Source: Prevotellaceae bacterium
GTDB lineage: Bacteria; Bacteroidota; Bacteroidia; Bacteroidales; Bacteroidaceae
DNA: 14,019 nucleotides
Direction of reading: 5' to 3'
Assembly: GCA_022508685.1 (NCBI GenBank)
Contig: JAFLUS010000018.1
Span: 1-14,019, forward strand
Part shown: one piece after another, positions 7,875-13,673 of the stretch
Layout of the letters: each line of letters opens with the position of its first letter
Position numbering within the stretch: the first letter of the stretch is position 1
Notes under the pieces: generated by a model
Databases searched by the model: none
What the model was told of the DNA's origin: nothing
Seen by the model: only the letters and a program-made list of their open reading frames with translations
Translations under genes and position numbers: made by a program

Positions 7875-7905
7875 CAAAATTATGAATTTTAGTTTGTTTG
7901 TGCAA
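7875..7905 (-). promoter_or_regulatory. Promoter of the RLWGY-motif gene, near-leaderless
   Basis: Read on the minus strand, TTGCA (7905-7901) and TAATTTTG (7882-7875) are separated by 18 nt, fitting the -33/-7 pattern. Transcription would begin within a few bases of the ATG at 7870. The same arrangement, near-identical in sequence, occurs at 9304-9334 upstream of the ion channel gene. Confidence 0.55.
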
Positions 7906-7920
7906 GAATATGTAGATTGT

Positions 7921-7929
7921 CCCCCCCCC
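7921..7929. repeat. C9 homopolymer tract in promoter upstream region
   Basis: Nine C residues (nine G on the transcribed-direction strand) lie between the -33 box of the RLWGY gene and its upstream tandem repeat. The matching position in the ion-channel promoter copy has only CCCC (9346-9349). Such tracts can change length by slippage. Confidence 0.7.
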
Positions 7930-7934
7930 ATAAA

Positions 7935-7954
7935 GGAGTAAAATGGAGTAAAAT
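7935..7954. repeat. Tandem 10-bp repeat GGAGTAAAAT x2 (copy 1)
   Basis: Two perfect adjacent GGAGTAAAAT units (minus strand ATTTTACTCC) lie 30 bp upstream of the -33 box of the RLWGY gene. A 10-bp head-to-tail arrangement puts both units on one DNA face, as in activator sites bound by tandem dimers. Imperfect copies are at 9362-9379 and 9460-9479. Confidence 0.65.
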
Positions 7955-8116
7955 GCCTCAAACCGATACACCCACATTTGATTATATCGTCTGCAACGTG
8001 CTTCCATTCCGATGGTTTGCAACTTGATGATGCCCGATTACAAAAGAGTAGGGATGCAGAAATCCTAATCATTCAGAATAGAATAGCGGTTCTGATGCAA
8101 ATTCATAAATTTTCTC

Positions 8117-8270
8117 CAAAGACAAATGAAAATTTGTCAGCAAAGCACGAAATATTCCTTTGCAGAGAACAAAGTGTCAGTCTGCGGAGGAATTTTCCGT
8201 ATTTCGCAGAGAAAGATTTCGTGCTCTGTAGAGGATGAAAAACAGCATTTCGACAAAATTTGCAACTTGT
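8117..8270. repeat. Degenerate 22-bp-period intergenic repeat array
   Basis: The core yGCrGAG appears as GCAAAG at 8140 (variant), TGCAGAG at 8161, TGCGGAG at 8183, CGCAGAG at 8205 and TGTAGAG at 8227. The last four, and the variant unit starting at 8139, are spaced exactly 22 bp apart. The unit halves are also partly complementary: AGCACGAAAT (8144-8153) pairs perfectly with ATTTCGTGCT (8215-8224), and GACAAAT (8121-8127) with ATTTGTC (8132-8138). It is unlike a CRISPR, because the units are degenerate and contiguous. It could encode a structured RNA or be a dispersed extragenic repeat. Confidence 0.55.
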
Positions 8271-8364
8271 CAGATCATGCAAGATCGAACTGTTCGTGTG
8301 TCAAAAAGACCATCCAAACATAATGGCATTTGATCAAAAGCAGGATGTATGACGATATGATGGA

Positions 8365-9210
8365 CTACGATTCAGAGGTAGGATGCATCTGTTGACGTTT
8401 CTTTTCTTCTCTTTCTTCTAACGCCAATTGATAGTTGTTGAGTACGGCACCGGTGACCATATTCAGCAACAGGAAGGCTGCCAGACAGAACCAACTGACA
8501 TGATAAATCGTAATGGCAGAACTGCTCACATGGATGACATTGTGCTTTGCTGCCGTGAGGTGATTGTATCGCAAGTCTGTCCAGTCTTCACCTGTCAGTT
8601 CTCGGAAAAGCGTAAACACGGCTTCTCCCAAATCACCAAATGGGTCGGGCGAATTTCCGGGTGCATGGGGTGCTTCTGCCAGATAGGCTTCATAATTTGT
8701 TTTCGCCTCTTCGGTCAGTTGCTGTGGGTTGGGCAGACGAAAGAGCGATACGCCGACGATAGCGTACAGATAGACGAAAATCAAGAACAGAATCAGATTA
8801 TAGAACATGGCACTCATGGACTTCACAAGCACCGTCACTATCAACTTCAGTTCTTTCGCGGACCGCAACAGACGTAGCACCCTAAACACACGCAGCACTC
8901 GCAAAGCCATGATAGTAGAGCCGTTGGCGACAAGTGTTTCGGGGATATAGCCAATCAATACTAAAGTGAGATCGAATATATTCCATCCATCGCAAAAGAA
9001 ACTGCGAATGTTTTTAGCCGCAATGAAGCGAATGATGATTTCAAAAGTGAAAATATACAGAATAATCTGCTGAATCAACTGTATCGTTGCATTACCGGTA
9101 TAGGTCTCGACGCCAATCAGTACGGAATTCAATAAGATGATTCCTGTAATGGCAAATTCAAATATTCTGTTGTGTGCCAGTCGTCTACAGGAATTTCTGA
9201 TACTATCCAT
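8365..9210 (-). CDS. Voltage-gated cation channel (NaChBac/Cav-like)
   Basis: This 281-residue six-helix channel (ion transport family PF00520) would act in the inner membrane as a homotetramer. S1 is about 15-35, S2 45-63, and S3 76-92 with countercharge D80. S4 (98-117) carries arginines at 104, 107, 110, 113 and 116, the every-third-residue voltage sensor. S5 is about 134-158. After a long 30-residue turret comes the pore helix and filter TGEDWTD (206-212), then S6 (234-258) and a charged C-terminal helix (261-274). The filter differs from sodium-type TLESW and resembles calcium-channel repeat II (TGEDW), so calcium permeability is a reasonable inference. It shares a promoter module with the RLWGY gene but no operon. 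The predicted leader is about 87 nt. Confidence 0.92.
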   Translation of the reverse strand: MDSIRNSCRRLAHNRIFEFAITGIILLNSVLIGVETYTGNATIQLIQQIILYIFTFEIIIRFIAAKNIRSFFCDGWNIFDLTLVLIGYIPETLVANGSTIMALRVLRVFRVLRLLRSAKELKLIVTVLVKSMSAMFYNLILFLIFVYLYAIVGVSLFRLPNPQQLTEEAKTNYEAYLAEAPHAPGNSPDPFGDLGEAVFTLFRELTGEDWTDLRYNHLTAAKHNVIHVSSSAITIYHVSWFCLAAFLLLNMVTGAVLNNYQLALEEREEKKRQQMHPTSES

Positions 9211-9303
9211 GAGTTATTTACGCTTTTTAATACGATGTCTTTTAATCATGTGGGGTTAAAAATATGCCTTAATATTTTCCGTAAGGCTTTGGATTTTGGA
9301 TTG

Positions 9304-9334
9304 CAAAATTATGAATTTTCGTTTGTCGGTGCAA
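9304..9334 (-). promoter_or_regulatory. Promoter of the ion channel gene
   Basis: On the minus strand TTGCA (9334-9330) and TAATTTTG (9311-9304) are 18 nt apart. Transcription would start near 9297. The core TGCAAAATTATGAATTTT (9302-9319) is identical to that at 7873-7890, and similarity continues through the upstream tandem repeat. Confidence 0.58.
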
Positions 9335-9361
9335 GGATCTAGAGTCCCCTTTGAATTAAAA

Positions 9362-9379
9362 GGAGTAAAAAGGATTATG
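9362..9379. repeat. Tandem 10-bp repeat, imperfect (copy 2)
   Basis: GGAGTAAAAA followed by GGATTATG lies 28 bp upstream of the -33 box of the channel promoter. This is almost the same distance as copy 1 from its promoter (30 bp), suggesting a shared activator site. Confidence 0.5.
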
Positions 9380-9459
9380 ATTTCTGCATGCTGCAGAGTT
9401 TGAAGATTCTGGTGACTATCTCAAGGTAATATGAGTCGCAGGTAGCAAATGCCAAAAAA

Positions 9460-9479
9460 GGAGTAGAATGGAGTAATGC
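9460..9479. repeat. Tandem 10-bp repeat GGAGTAGAAT/GGAGTAATGC (copy 3)
   Basis: Two adjacent 10-bp units share GGAGTA. This copy ends 18 bp before the plus-strand -7 element at 9498, exactly where a -33 box is expected and none is seen. Confidence 0.5.
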
Positions 9480-9497
9480 GGTGTGAAAAATAACGTG

Positions 9498-9505
9498 TAT
9501 TTTTG
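9498..9505 (+). promoter_or_regulatory. -7 element for the 88-aa membrane protein gene
   Basis: TATTTTTG sits within GTGTATTTTTGCAC, an exact copy of the 14-mer at 251-264. Predicted transcription starts near 9512 with a leader of about 105 nt. No -33 box is visible; tandem repeat copy 3 occupies that place, which suggests activator dependence. Confidence 0.5.
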
Positions 9506-9617
9506 CACATCCTTTCAAATGAACTGCATGTGAAGGCATACGTGTTTGTCCATGAAAATAGCAAAATGTGAATTAATACTATTTTATATTGTTTAACTAT
9601 TAACACAACAAAACATT

Positions 9618-9884
9618 ATGAGTGACACAGAAGTGAAAAAGGAAAATGGATTAGTGAGATTTATCGTCTCGTTCCTGTGGCTTGCCTTGGCAATAGGTAC
9701 AGACATTGTCTTTTTTATGACAAATGGCTTTTTGTATGGTGGCGTTGCCTCATTCGTACTCTTTCTTATCACCTTCCTTGTACCTTATTTGCGTAAAAAA
9801 GGTACACTGACACGTTGGATAGGCATCCTCGCATTGTTGGATGCCGGATGGTTACTCTACCTGCATTTTGGTGCACAAGGGTGA
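9618..9884 (+). CDS. Small three-helix membrane protein, unknown function
   Basis: I do not recognise this 88-residue protein. The first 12 residues are polar and charged (MSDTEVKKENGL), followed by three hydrophobic helices at about 13-34, 41-58 and 66-84. Basic residues in the loop after helix 2 (YLRKKGTLTR) suit the positive-inside rule, with the N-terminus cytoplasmic or dual orientation. ATG 9618 follows an A-rich leader (ACACAACAAAACATT), typical for the phylum. A 36-nt gap to the TerB-like/zinc-ribbon gene suggests an operon. Confidence 0.8.
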   Translation: MSDTEVKKENGLVRFIVSFLWLALAIGTDIVFFMTNGFLYGGVASFVLFLITFLVPYLRKKGTLTRWIGILALLDAGWLLYLHFGAQG

Positions 9885-9920
9885 CAAGCTGAATGTAGTT
9901 CATAAATCATATCATATATT

Positions 9921-10784
9921 ATGACAAGAGAAGATTTTGAAAGATTGCTCGACATGACTCTCCTTGATGGTGTATTGACGCAGCAAGAGCAGAGCGTGTT
10001 GATACAGCGTGCGAGTGAACTTGGCATCACGCCTGATGAACTTCAGATTATGATTGATGCCAAAATGCAAGAAAAGCAAATCAATGCACAGAAAGAGCAA
10101 AATGCGGCAGCGCAGAACCAAATGCTCGTCTCTACATTGGCAGCAGTAGCGAAAAACTCATCTAAAGGTACGGCACGTCCTACAAAATGTCCCCATTGCG
10201 GTGCTCCCATAGAGTCGTATTCCAGTACATGCACACAGTGTGGCAATGAGATACCTACGGGTGAAGATGAACCGTCGGGCGTAAATATTGCCAAATTCTC
10301 AGAAATGATGACGACGGCAAAGACAGTTGACGAACGTGTTAACCTCATTGCATATACGGCAGTCCCTGCGACGAAAAAAGGATTGTTGGATTTTGCAACA
10401 TTTGCAATCGGACAACTTCGCAGTCTCAATACTAATGCCATGTATACGGTAAATGAGCGTCCAAAAGTGCGCAGTGCATGGATGGCGAAATTAATGGAAA
10501 TTGGCTCAAAAGCAGAAATAGTGCTTAAAGGCGATAACAAAGCGAAAGGCACCATTGATAGTATCATAGCAGAGGCAAAATCCATCACGAATGGGGCTAA
10601 GCGTAATGGTATGATTTATATAGTTGTCAAGGCTGTATTGCTGCTCGTTGGTATATTCTGTTTATACGGCTTCTTCTTTACGTATGGTAATATTGAAGGT
10701 AAACTCTTAGGAGCGATTGTCTTCTTTATATTGGCAAAAGCTGTATGGAAAAGGAAGTTGGTTACTAAATTCTTACCATTGTAG
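9921..10784 (+). CDS. TerB-like / zinc-ribbon / membrane protein
   Basis: This 287-residue protein has four visible parts. Residues 1-50 form an acidic helical domain with DGVLTQQEQSVLIQRASELG (16-35), resembling the TerB-like calcium/metal-binding helical fold. A charged Gln/Ala-rich helix follows to about 78. A zinc ribbon has CPHCG (90-94) and CTQCG (104-108), so the Cys4 set is C90, C93, C104, C107. Residues 120-225 form a helical region of unknown fold, then two C-terminal membrane helices at about 231-254 and 261-274, ending with basic KRKLVTKF. The soluble part is probably cytoplasmic, tethered by its C-terminus. No enzymatic motif is seen. It is likely co-transcribed with the 88-aa membrane protein gene, and the exported small protein gene follows 62 nt downstream. 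The TerB-like call is by pattern only. Confidence 0.82.
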   Translation: MTREDFERLLDMTLLDGVLTQQEQSVLIQRASELGITPDELQIMIDAKMQEKQINAQKEQNAAAQNQMLVSTLAAVAKNSSKGTARPTKCPHCGAPIESYSSTCTQCGNEIPTGEDEPSGVNIAKFSEMMTTAKTVDERVNLIAYTAVPATKKGLLDFATFAIGQLRSLNTNAMYTVNERPKVRSAWMAKLMEIGSKAEIVLKGDNKAKGTIDSIIAEAKSITNGAKRNGMIYIVVKAVLLLVGIFCLYGFFFTYGNIEGKLLGAIVFFILAKAVWKRKLVTKFLPL

Positions 10785-10846
10785 ATATATGATTTGAAAA
10801 CCGTACGGATTGAATTAAATATTGTTGAACTTAAAAAACTGAAACA

Positions 10847-11194
10847 ATGAAAAAAGTATTTCTTACTATTGCAGCAATGACGCTGATGATGTCTGCTGCA
10901 TCAGCAACAACAAGCAACACTTCATCGGCTACTCCGATTGTAGAGAACGTAATGGCTACAATGGATGAATGGGACGACATTCTCAACGAATACGAGAAGT
11001 TTGTTAACCAGTATGTGGAGTACACAAAGAAGGCTAAAAATGGTGATGTAACGGCTCTTGCCAAGTTGCCAGGCTTATTGAAAAAAGCCCAAAGTCTTTC
11101 TGCAAAATTGGAGAAAGCATCATCAGAAATGACTCCGGCTCAAATGGCTCGTTACACTAAGTTGGTGAAGAAACTGGCTGATGCAGCACAATAA
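10847..11194 (+). CDS. Small exported helical protein (DUF6591-like)
   Basis: This 115-residue protein has a type I signal peptide (1-20, cleavage ASA|TT), a Ser/Thr-rich linker, and a helical domain (about 41-114) beginning EWDDILNEYEKFVNQYVEY. Ungapped by-eye alignment shows that this domain is about half identical to residues 218-291 of the lipoprotein encoded at 11389-12273. I believe the domain is the one named DUF6591 in Bacteroidetes proteins, but could not verify the accession. It would be released to the periplasm. The gene ends in a strong intrinsic terminator 23 nt later. Function is unknown. Confidence 0.85.
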   Translation: MKKVFLTIAAMTLMMSAASATTSNTSSATPIVENVMATMDEWDDILNEYEKFVNQYVEYTKKAKNGDVTALAKLPGLLKKAQSLSAKLEKASSEMTPAQMARYTKLVKKLADAAQ

Positions 11195-11216
11195 GGATCT
11201 TCATTGCACATGAACA

Positions 11217-11257
11217 AGAGACTGTCTGACAAGTTCAGGCAGTCTCTTCTCTTTTTA
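11217..11257 (+). terminator. Intrinsic terminator after the small exported protein gene
   Basis: A 13-bp stem AGAGACTGTCTGA / TCAGGCAGTCTCT (one G.U pair) with loop CAAGT is followed by TCTCTTTTT. It begins 22 nt after the stop at 11194 and should end the plus-strand transcript. Confidence 0.85.
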
Positions 11258-11301
11258 ACTTGCTTGATATTGAATCCCGACAATATTGTGGTTAGGAATG
11301 A

Positions 11302-11340
11302 AAAAGAGCGTAATCAACGAATGATACGCTCTTTTAATTG
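11302..11340 (-). terminator. Intrinsic terminator for the minus-strand lipoprotein genes
   Basis: A perfect 11-bp stem AAAAGAGCGTA (11302-11312) / TACGCTCTTTT (11325-11335) with a 12-nt loop. On the minus strand it ends in a T-run (11301-11305) and lies about 50 nt past the stop at 11389. It could work in both directions. Confidence 0.78.
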
Positions 11341-11388
11341 AAAGTATGTCATGCCGAATATATACGTATGACAGTTTGCGGTTTCGGA

Positions 11389-12273
11389 TTACATATTTGC
11401 TGCGGCTTCTGCCATTTTCTGTGTAATCTTCAGATAACGCGACATTTGTGATGCAGACATTTCGTTTTTCGCTTGTTCCAATTGCTCACTCAATTCTTGT
11501 GCTTGTTGCATCAATTCAGTATATTCAGCCAGTGCGCTTAAATCGCCATCAGCCGCTTTTTTTATGTATTTAATATATTGATTCACATATTGTTCATAAG
11601 AATTGAGCATTGCGTCCCAGTCGCCTGTATCAACAGGCGCACTGCTGTCATTATCAATATCGTCATCGAAATCATCATCATCGTCAAAATCAGAAAAGTC
11701 AGATTCGTCATCATCAATGTCAATAGAGGTATTGTCGAGGGGATATGCTTCTGCGTTCGTGACAATGTCAGTAATCATGCAGGTTGTGGTATTTTCCATG
11801 ATATTGCGTACCAATTCTTCATCTGTCGTTACGAAATAGAAGCAGAATACGCGTTGTTCACCATTGTCATGTTTCTCGCTTACAAATGCACGGAAATCTT
11901 CAGCCGTTTTAGTATCAAGACCATTTTCACCTAATTGCAATGATGCGAGTTCATCGCCTTCTTCATTTAATAATTGCAAGACAGCGTTGTTCGGTTCTTC
12001 TATAGATTCGTTGGCAAGAAATTTTATGCGTAATGTCAGATACCACAGATTGGAGTCTGAACTTTTTTTCCCTGCATTCAGCGTATAGATTTCTTCTACT
12101 ACAGATAGTTGGTTGGGTAACACATGTGCAATCTCAATGTCATGACCTTCAATGTTTATACTTGAAGGAATTTCCTTGGAGCATGATGCCATGAAAATAC
12201 ATAGAATGGCGAGATTAACCCATGTTTTCCATGTCGCAATATATGGAATATTGCTAGTAGCAGTTCTTTTCAT
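11389..12273 (-). CDS. Lipoprotein with Asp-rich linker and DUF6591-like domain
   Basis: This 294-residue lipoprotein has a long N-region and a lipobox FMASC, so the lipidated cysteine is C31. Residues 36-175 form a mixed domain of unknown type, with beta-like segments such as LWYLTLRIKF (76-85) and RVFCFYFVTT (141-150). A strongly acidic linker (184-209, mostly Asp with Phe/Ser) leads to a C-terminal helical domain (218-291) starting DWDAMLNSYEQYVNQYIKY. That domain is homologous to the small exported protein encoded at 10847. The acidic linker could bind calcium or act as a flexible spacer; this is inference. Downstream partner of the 12296 lipoprotein gene (22-nt gap), it is followed by a hairpin terminator. 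Surface or outer-membrane location is likely, side unknown. Confidence 0.85.
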   Translation of the reverse strand: MKRTATSNIPYIATWKTWVNLAILCIFMASCSKEIPSSINIEGHDIEIAHVLPNQLSVVEEIYTLNAGKKSSDSNLWYLTLRIKFLANESIEEPNNAVLQLLNEEGDELASLQLGENGLDTKTAEDFRAFVSEKHDNGEQRVFCFYFVTTDEELVRNIMENTTTCMITDIVTNAEAYPLDNTSIDIDDDESDFSDFDDDDDFDDDIDNDSSAPVDTGDWDAMLNSYEQYVNQYIKYIKKAADGDLSALAEYTELMQQAQELSEQLEQAKNEMSASQMSRYLKITQKMAEAAANM

Positions 12274-12295
12274 AGAATATATTGATATGATTTAT

Positions 12296-12862
12296 TTAAT
12301 CTTTTATGCGGATAGCTGTAATATATTCAGCTTTGATTCCGTGTACTTTAGCTTGAAATCTTTCGAGAGTCGCTTTGGTCGTCGAACCATGGAAGGGTAA
12401 TTCGATGGTGCTGCCAATCTCACTATTCATCCATTTGTTGACCATCGCTTCAGCCTCTTTGGAGTCTGCCGTGCTTGCTCCTTGCATAAGACCGCCAACT
12501 TCTATACCATCTATTTTGTACCCATTTTCGTCCAAATAGGATATATGAAACGATATATTATTATCTTGAAATTCATTGGTATTCAATGTGGCTTCATGTT
12601 TCAACTGGAGTGTCAAGTGAACATCAAAGATGTCATCATTAGCATATTCCTTGCTTTTATTCCATGTAATTTCGTAATTACCTGGAACAACGGAAATCAT
12701 TCGTTGCATCTCTTCTTGTACCAGTAGTTCTCTTTCATTAGGTTCATCAGCAGTGCAATAAATCTTTGTGTCTGTTACTGAAATGGTTTTTGAACCTTCA
12801 GTAGAGCATGCGGACAGCACCATTGTTGCAATGCCCAGCAGTGTCAACATTGTTTTTTTCAT
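12296..12862 (-). CDS. Lipoprotein of unknown function
   Basis: This 188-residue protein has a short lipoprotein signal MKKTMLTLLGIATMVLSAC with lipobox LSAC and lipidated C19. The mature part alternates strands and polar loops (NYEITW 62-67, FDVHLTLQLKH 79-89, NISFHISYLDENGYKIDGI 101-119) and looks like a small beta-sandwich. No family is recognised with certainty. It resembles residues 36-175 of the next lipoprotein in general layout (a beta domain with an LDENG-type turn), but homology is not clear by eye. It is probably co-transcribed with that gene, 22 nt downstream. A short inverted repeat AAAAGGA/TCCTTTT at 12910-12935 lies upstream. Confidence 0.8.
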   Translation of the reverse strand: MKKTMLTLLGIATMVLSACSTEGSKTISVTDTKIYCTADEPNERELLVQEEMQRMISVVPGNYEITWNKSKEYANDDIFDVHLTLQLKHEATLNTNEFQDNNISFHISYLDENGYKIDGIEVGGLMQGASTADSKEAEAMVNKWMNSEIGSTIELPFHGSTTKATLERFQAKVHGIKAEYITAIRIKD

Positions 12863-12943
12863 TGTAGTAATGTTTTAGTGTAAAAAATGAGTTTGAGCCT
12901 ACTCTGTTGAAAAGGATTTTCGGCATCCTCCTTTTGATTGTTG

Positions 12944-13291
12944 CTATTGCTTTGCTCTTGCTATAGCATACGCCAATGCGATGTAAATGAGGACTAGCAA
13001 TGCGCTGACGATTGGGTAGGCGGGCAAAGCAATATGGGTAAATGCAAAGATGAGTTGAGCGATGAGTATAGCAAAGAATGCTCCGAAGGATAGGACGCGC
13101 AGATTGACGGCTGTGCCGCATGTTTCATACGTCATTCCAATGGCAGGAATGAGAGTGACGGCAAAACTGATGCCGCTACCGAAGGCTGCGATGGCTGCAT
13201 GGTCGTCGGGTGTGCTGATGGCGTAAACCATCCAACCGAGCAGGGCTGCTACTGCTACGGCAATGAGAGTGAAGGGAATGTTTAGTTTCAT
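12944..13291 (-). CDS. Small four-helix membrane protein, unknown function
   Basis: This 115-residue inner-membrane protein has hydrophobic segments at about 5-25, 34-54, 66-86 and 92-111, with an AxA-rich C-terminus ending ARAKQ. I do not recognise the family. A longer frame begins at 13381, but its first 30 residues are polar and lie inside the upstream GYF_2 gene. ATG 13291 forms an ATGA overlap with the TGA of that gene, which strongly supports this start and translational coupling. Confidence 0.8.
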   Translation of the reverse strand: MKLNIPFTLIAVAVAALLGWMVYAISTPDDHAAIAAFGSGISFAVTLIPAIGMTYETCGTAVNLRVLSFGAFFAILIAQLIFAFTHIALPAYPIVSALLVLIYIALAYAIARAKQ

Positions 13292-13641
13292 GAGTTCAGT
13301 GGTGGAGGTGTTAAAGCAATGATTTTGAGAATGGCTGGCACTTCTTGTATGGATTTCCATGTGGGCATCCCGGGTACCCATGCTTGCGTATCCTTATGAA
13401 TACGTTTCTGCTGGGCAAGTTGGGCGATTTCGCTGTCGTTTAGCGGACCTACTTGCTGCCCGTCAATAACTACATAGTAAGTCTGTGGCTGTTGGATGGG
13501 GTGCGGCATGGAGTGGATGGAACCGGGGACATGCATTTGCTGCATCGTGCGGTTCATCATGTCTACCATTTGCTGTGCCATCGCCATTCCCATACCGAAT
13601 TCAATCAATCGGTCGGCTGAAAAGAAACTTTGGTCATTCAT
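13288..13641 (-). CDS. GYF_2 (DUF4339) domain protein
   Basis: This 117-residue cytoplasmic protein has a Met/Gln-rich N-terminal half (about 10-50) with FGMGMAMAQQMVDMMNRTM (15-33). A GYF_2/DUF4339 domain follows at about 54-103: TYYVVIDGQQVGPL (54-67), then AWVPGMPTWKSIQEVP (87-102), with the conserved Trp residues. This domain is thought to mediate protein binding. It is closely similar in plan to the partial protein encoded just upstream (Met-rich segment followed by GYF_2). It overlaps the next gene by 4 bp (ATGA) and follows the upstream gene by 32 nt, so the three form a probable operon. Confidence 0.85.
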   Translation of the reverse strand: MNDQSFFSADRLIEFGMGMAMAQQMVDMMNRTMQQMHVPGSIHSMPHPIQQPQTYYVVIDGQQVGPLNDSEIAQLAQQKRIHKDTQAWVPGMPTWKSIQEVPAILKIIALTPPPLNS

Positions 13642-13673
13642 AAATAAAGTTCATTAGATGGTCTGTGAAAAAA

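Larger units (their letters stand above)
7871..8364. other. 494-bp intergenic region rich in repeats
   Basis: No convincing gene is present. The left end holds the RLWGY-gene promoter, a C9 tract (7921-7929) and a tandem 10-bp repeat (7935-7954). The middle, about 7960-8115, shows nothing I can name. From about 8117 to 8270 there is an array with 22-bp periodicity and nested inverted repeats. Short open frames across it (for example 7978-8238) look accidental. No intrinsic terminator for the ion channel gene is evident. Confidence 0.6.
9211..9617. other. 407-bp divergent intergenic regulatory region
   Basis: This lies between the ion channel gene (-) and a small membrane protein gene (+). 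It contains the channel promoter (9304-9334), a possible leader hairpin GCCTTA/TAAGGC (9266-9271 with 9282-9287), and tandem 10-bp repeats at 9362-9379 and 9460-9479. A plus-strand -7 element lies at 9498-9505. No gene is supported inside it. Confidence 0.6.

Noticed and set aside
7935..7954. GGAGTAAAAT units as Shine-Dalgarno sites for plus-strand small ORFs
   Set aside because: The units repeat in tandem at three intergenic places without a conserved reading frame after them, and Bacteroidetes rarely use strong SD sites.
7978..8238. Plus-strand open frame of 86 codons in the intergenic region
   Set aside because: It runs through the 22-bp repeat array, whose period is not a multiple of three, and has no promoter or typical protein composition; most likely accidental.
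8117..8270. CRISPR array
   Set aside because: The units are degenerate, contiguous and only 22 bp long with no constant repeat/variable spacer layout; no cas genes are present.
12910..12935. AAAAGGA/TCCTTTT hairpin as a terminator
   Set aside because: A 7-bp AT-rich stem with a 12-nt loop is weak, and the minus-strand genes on both sides could be one transcript; recorded only as an inverted repeat.
13292..13381. N-terminal extension of the four-helix membrane protein (start at 13381)
   Set aside because: The added residues are polar and coded inside the upstream GYF_2 gene; the ATGA overlap at 13288-13291 gives a natural start.
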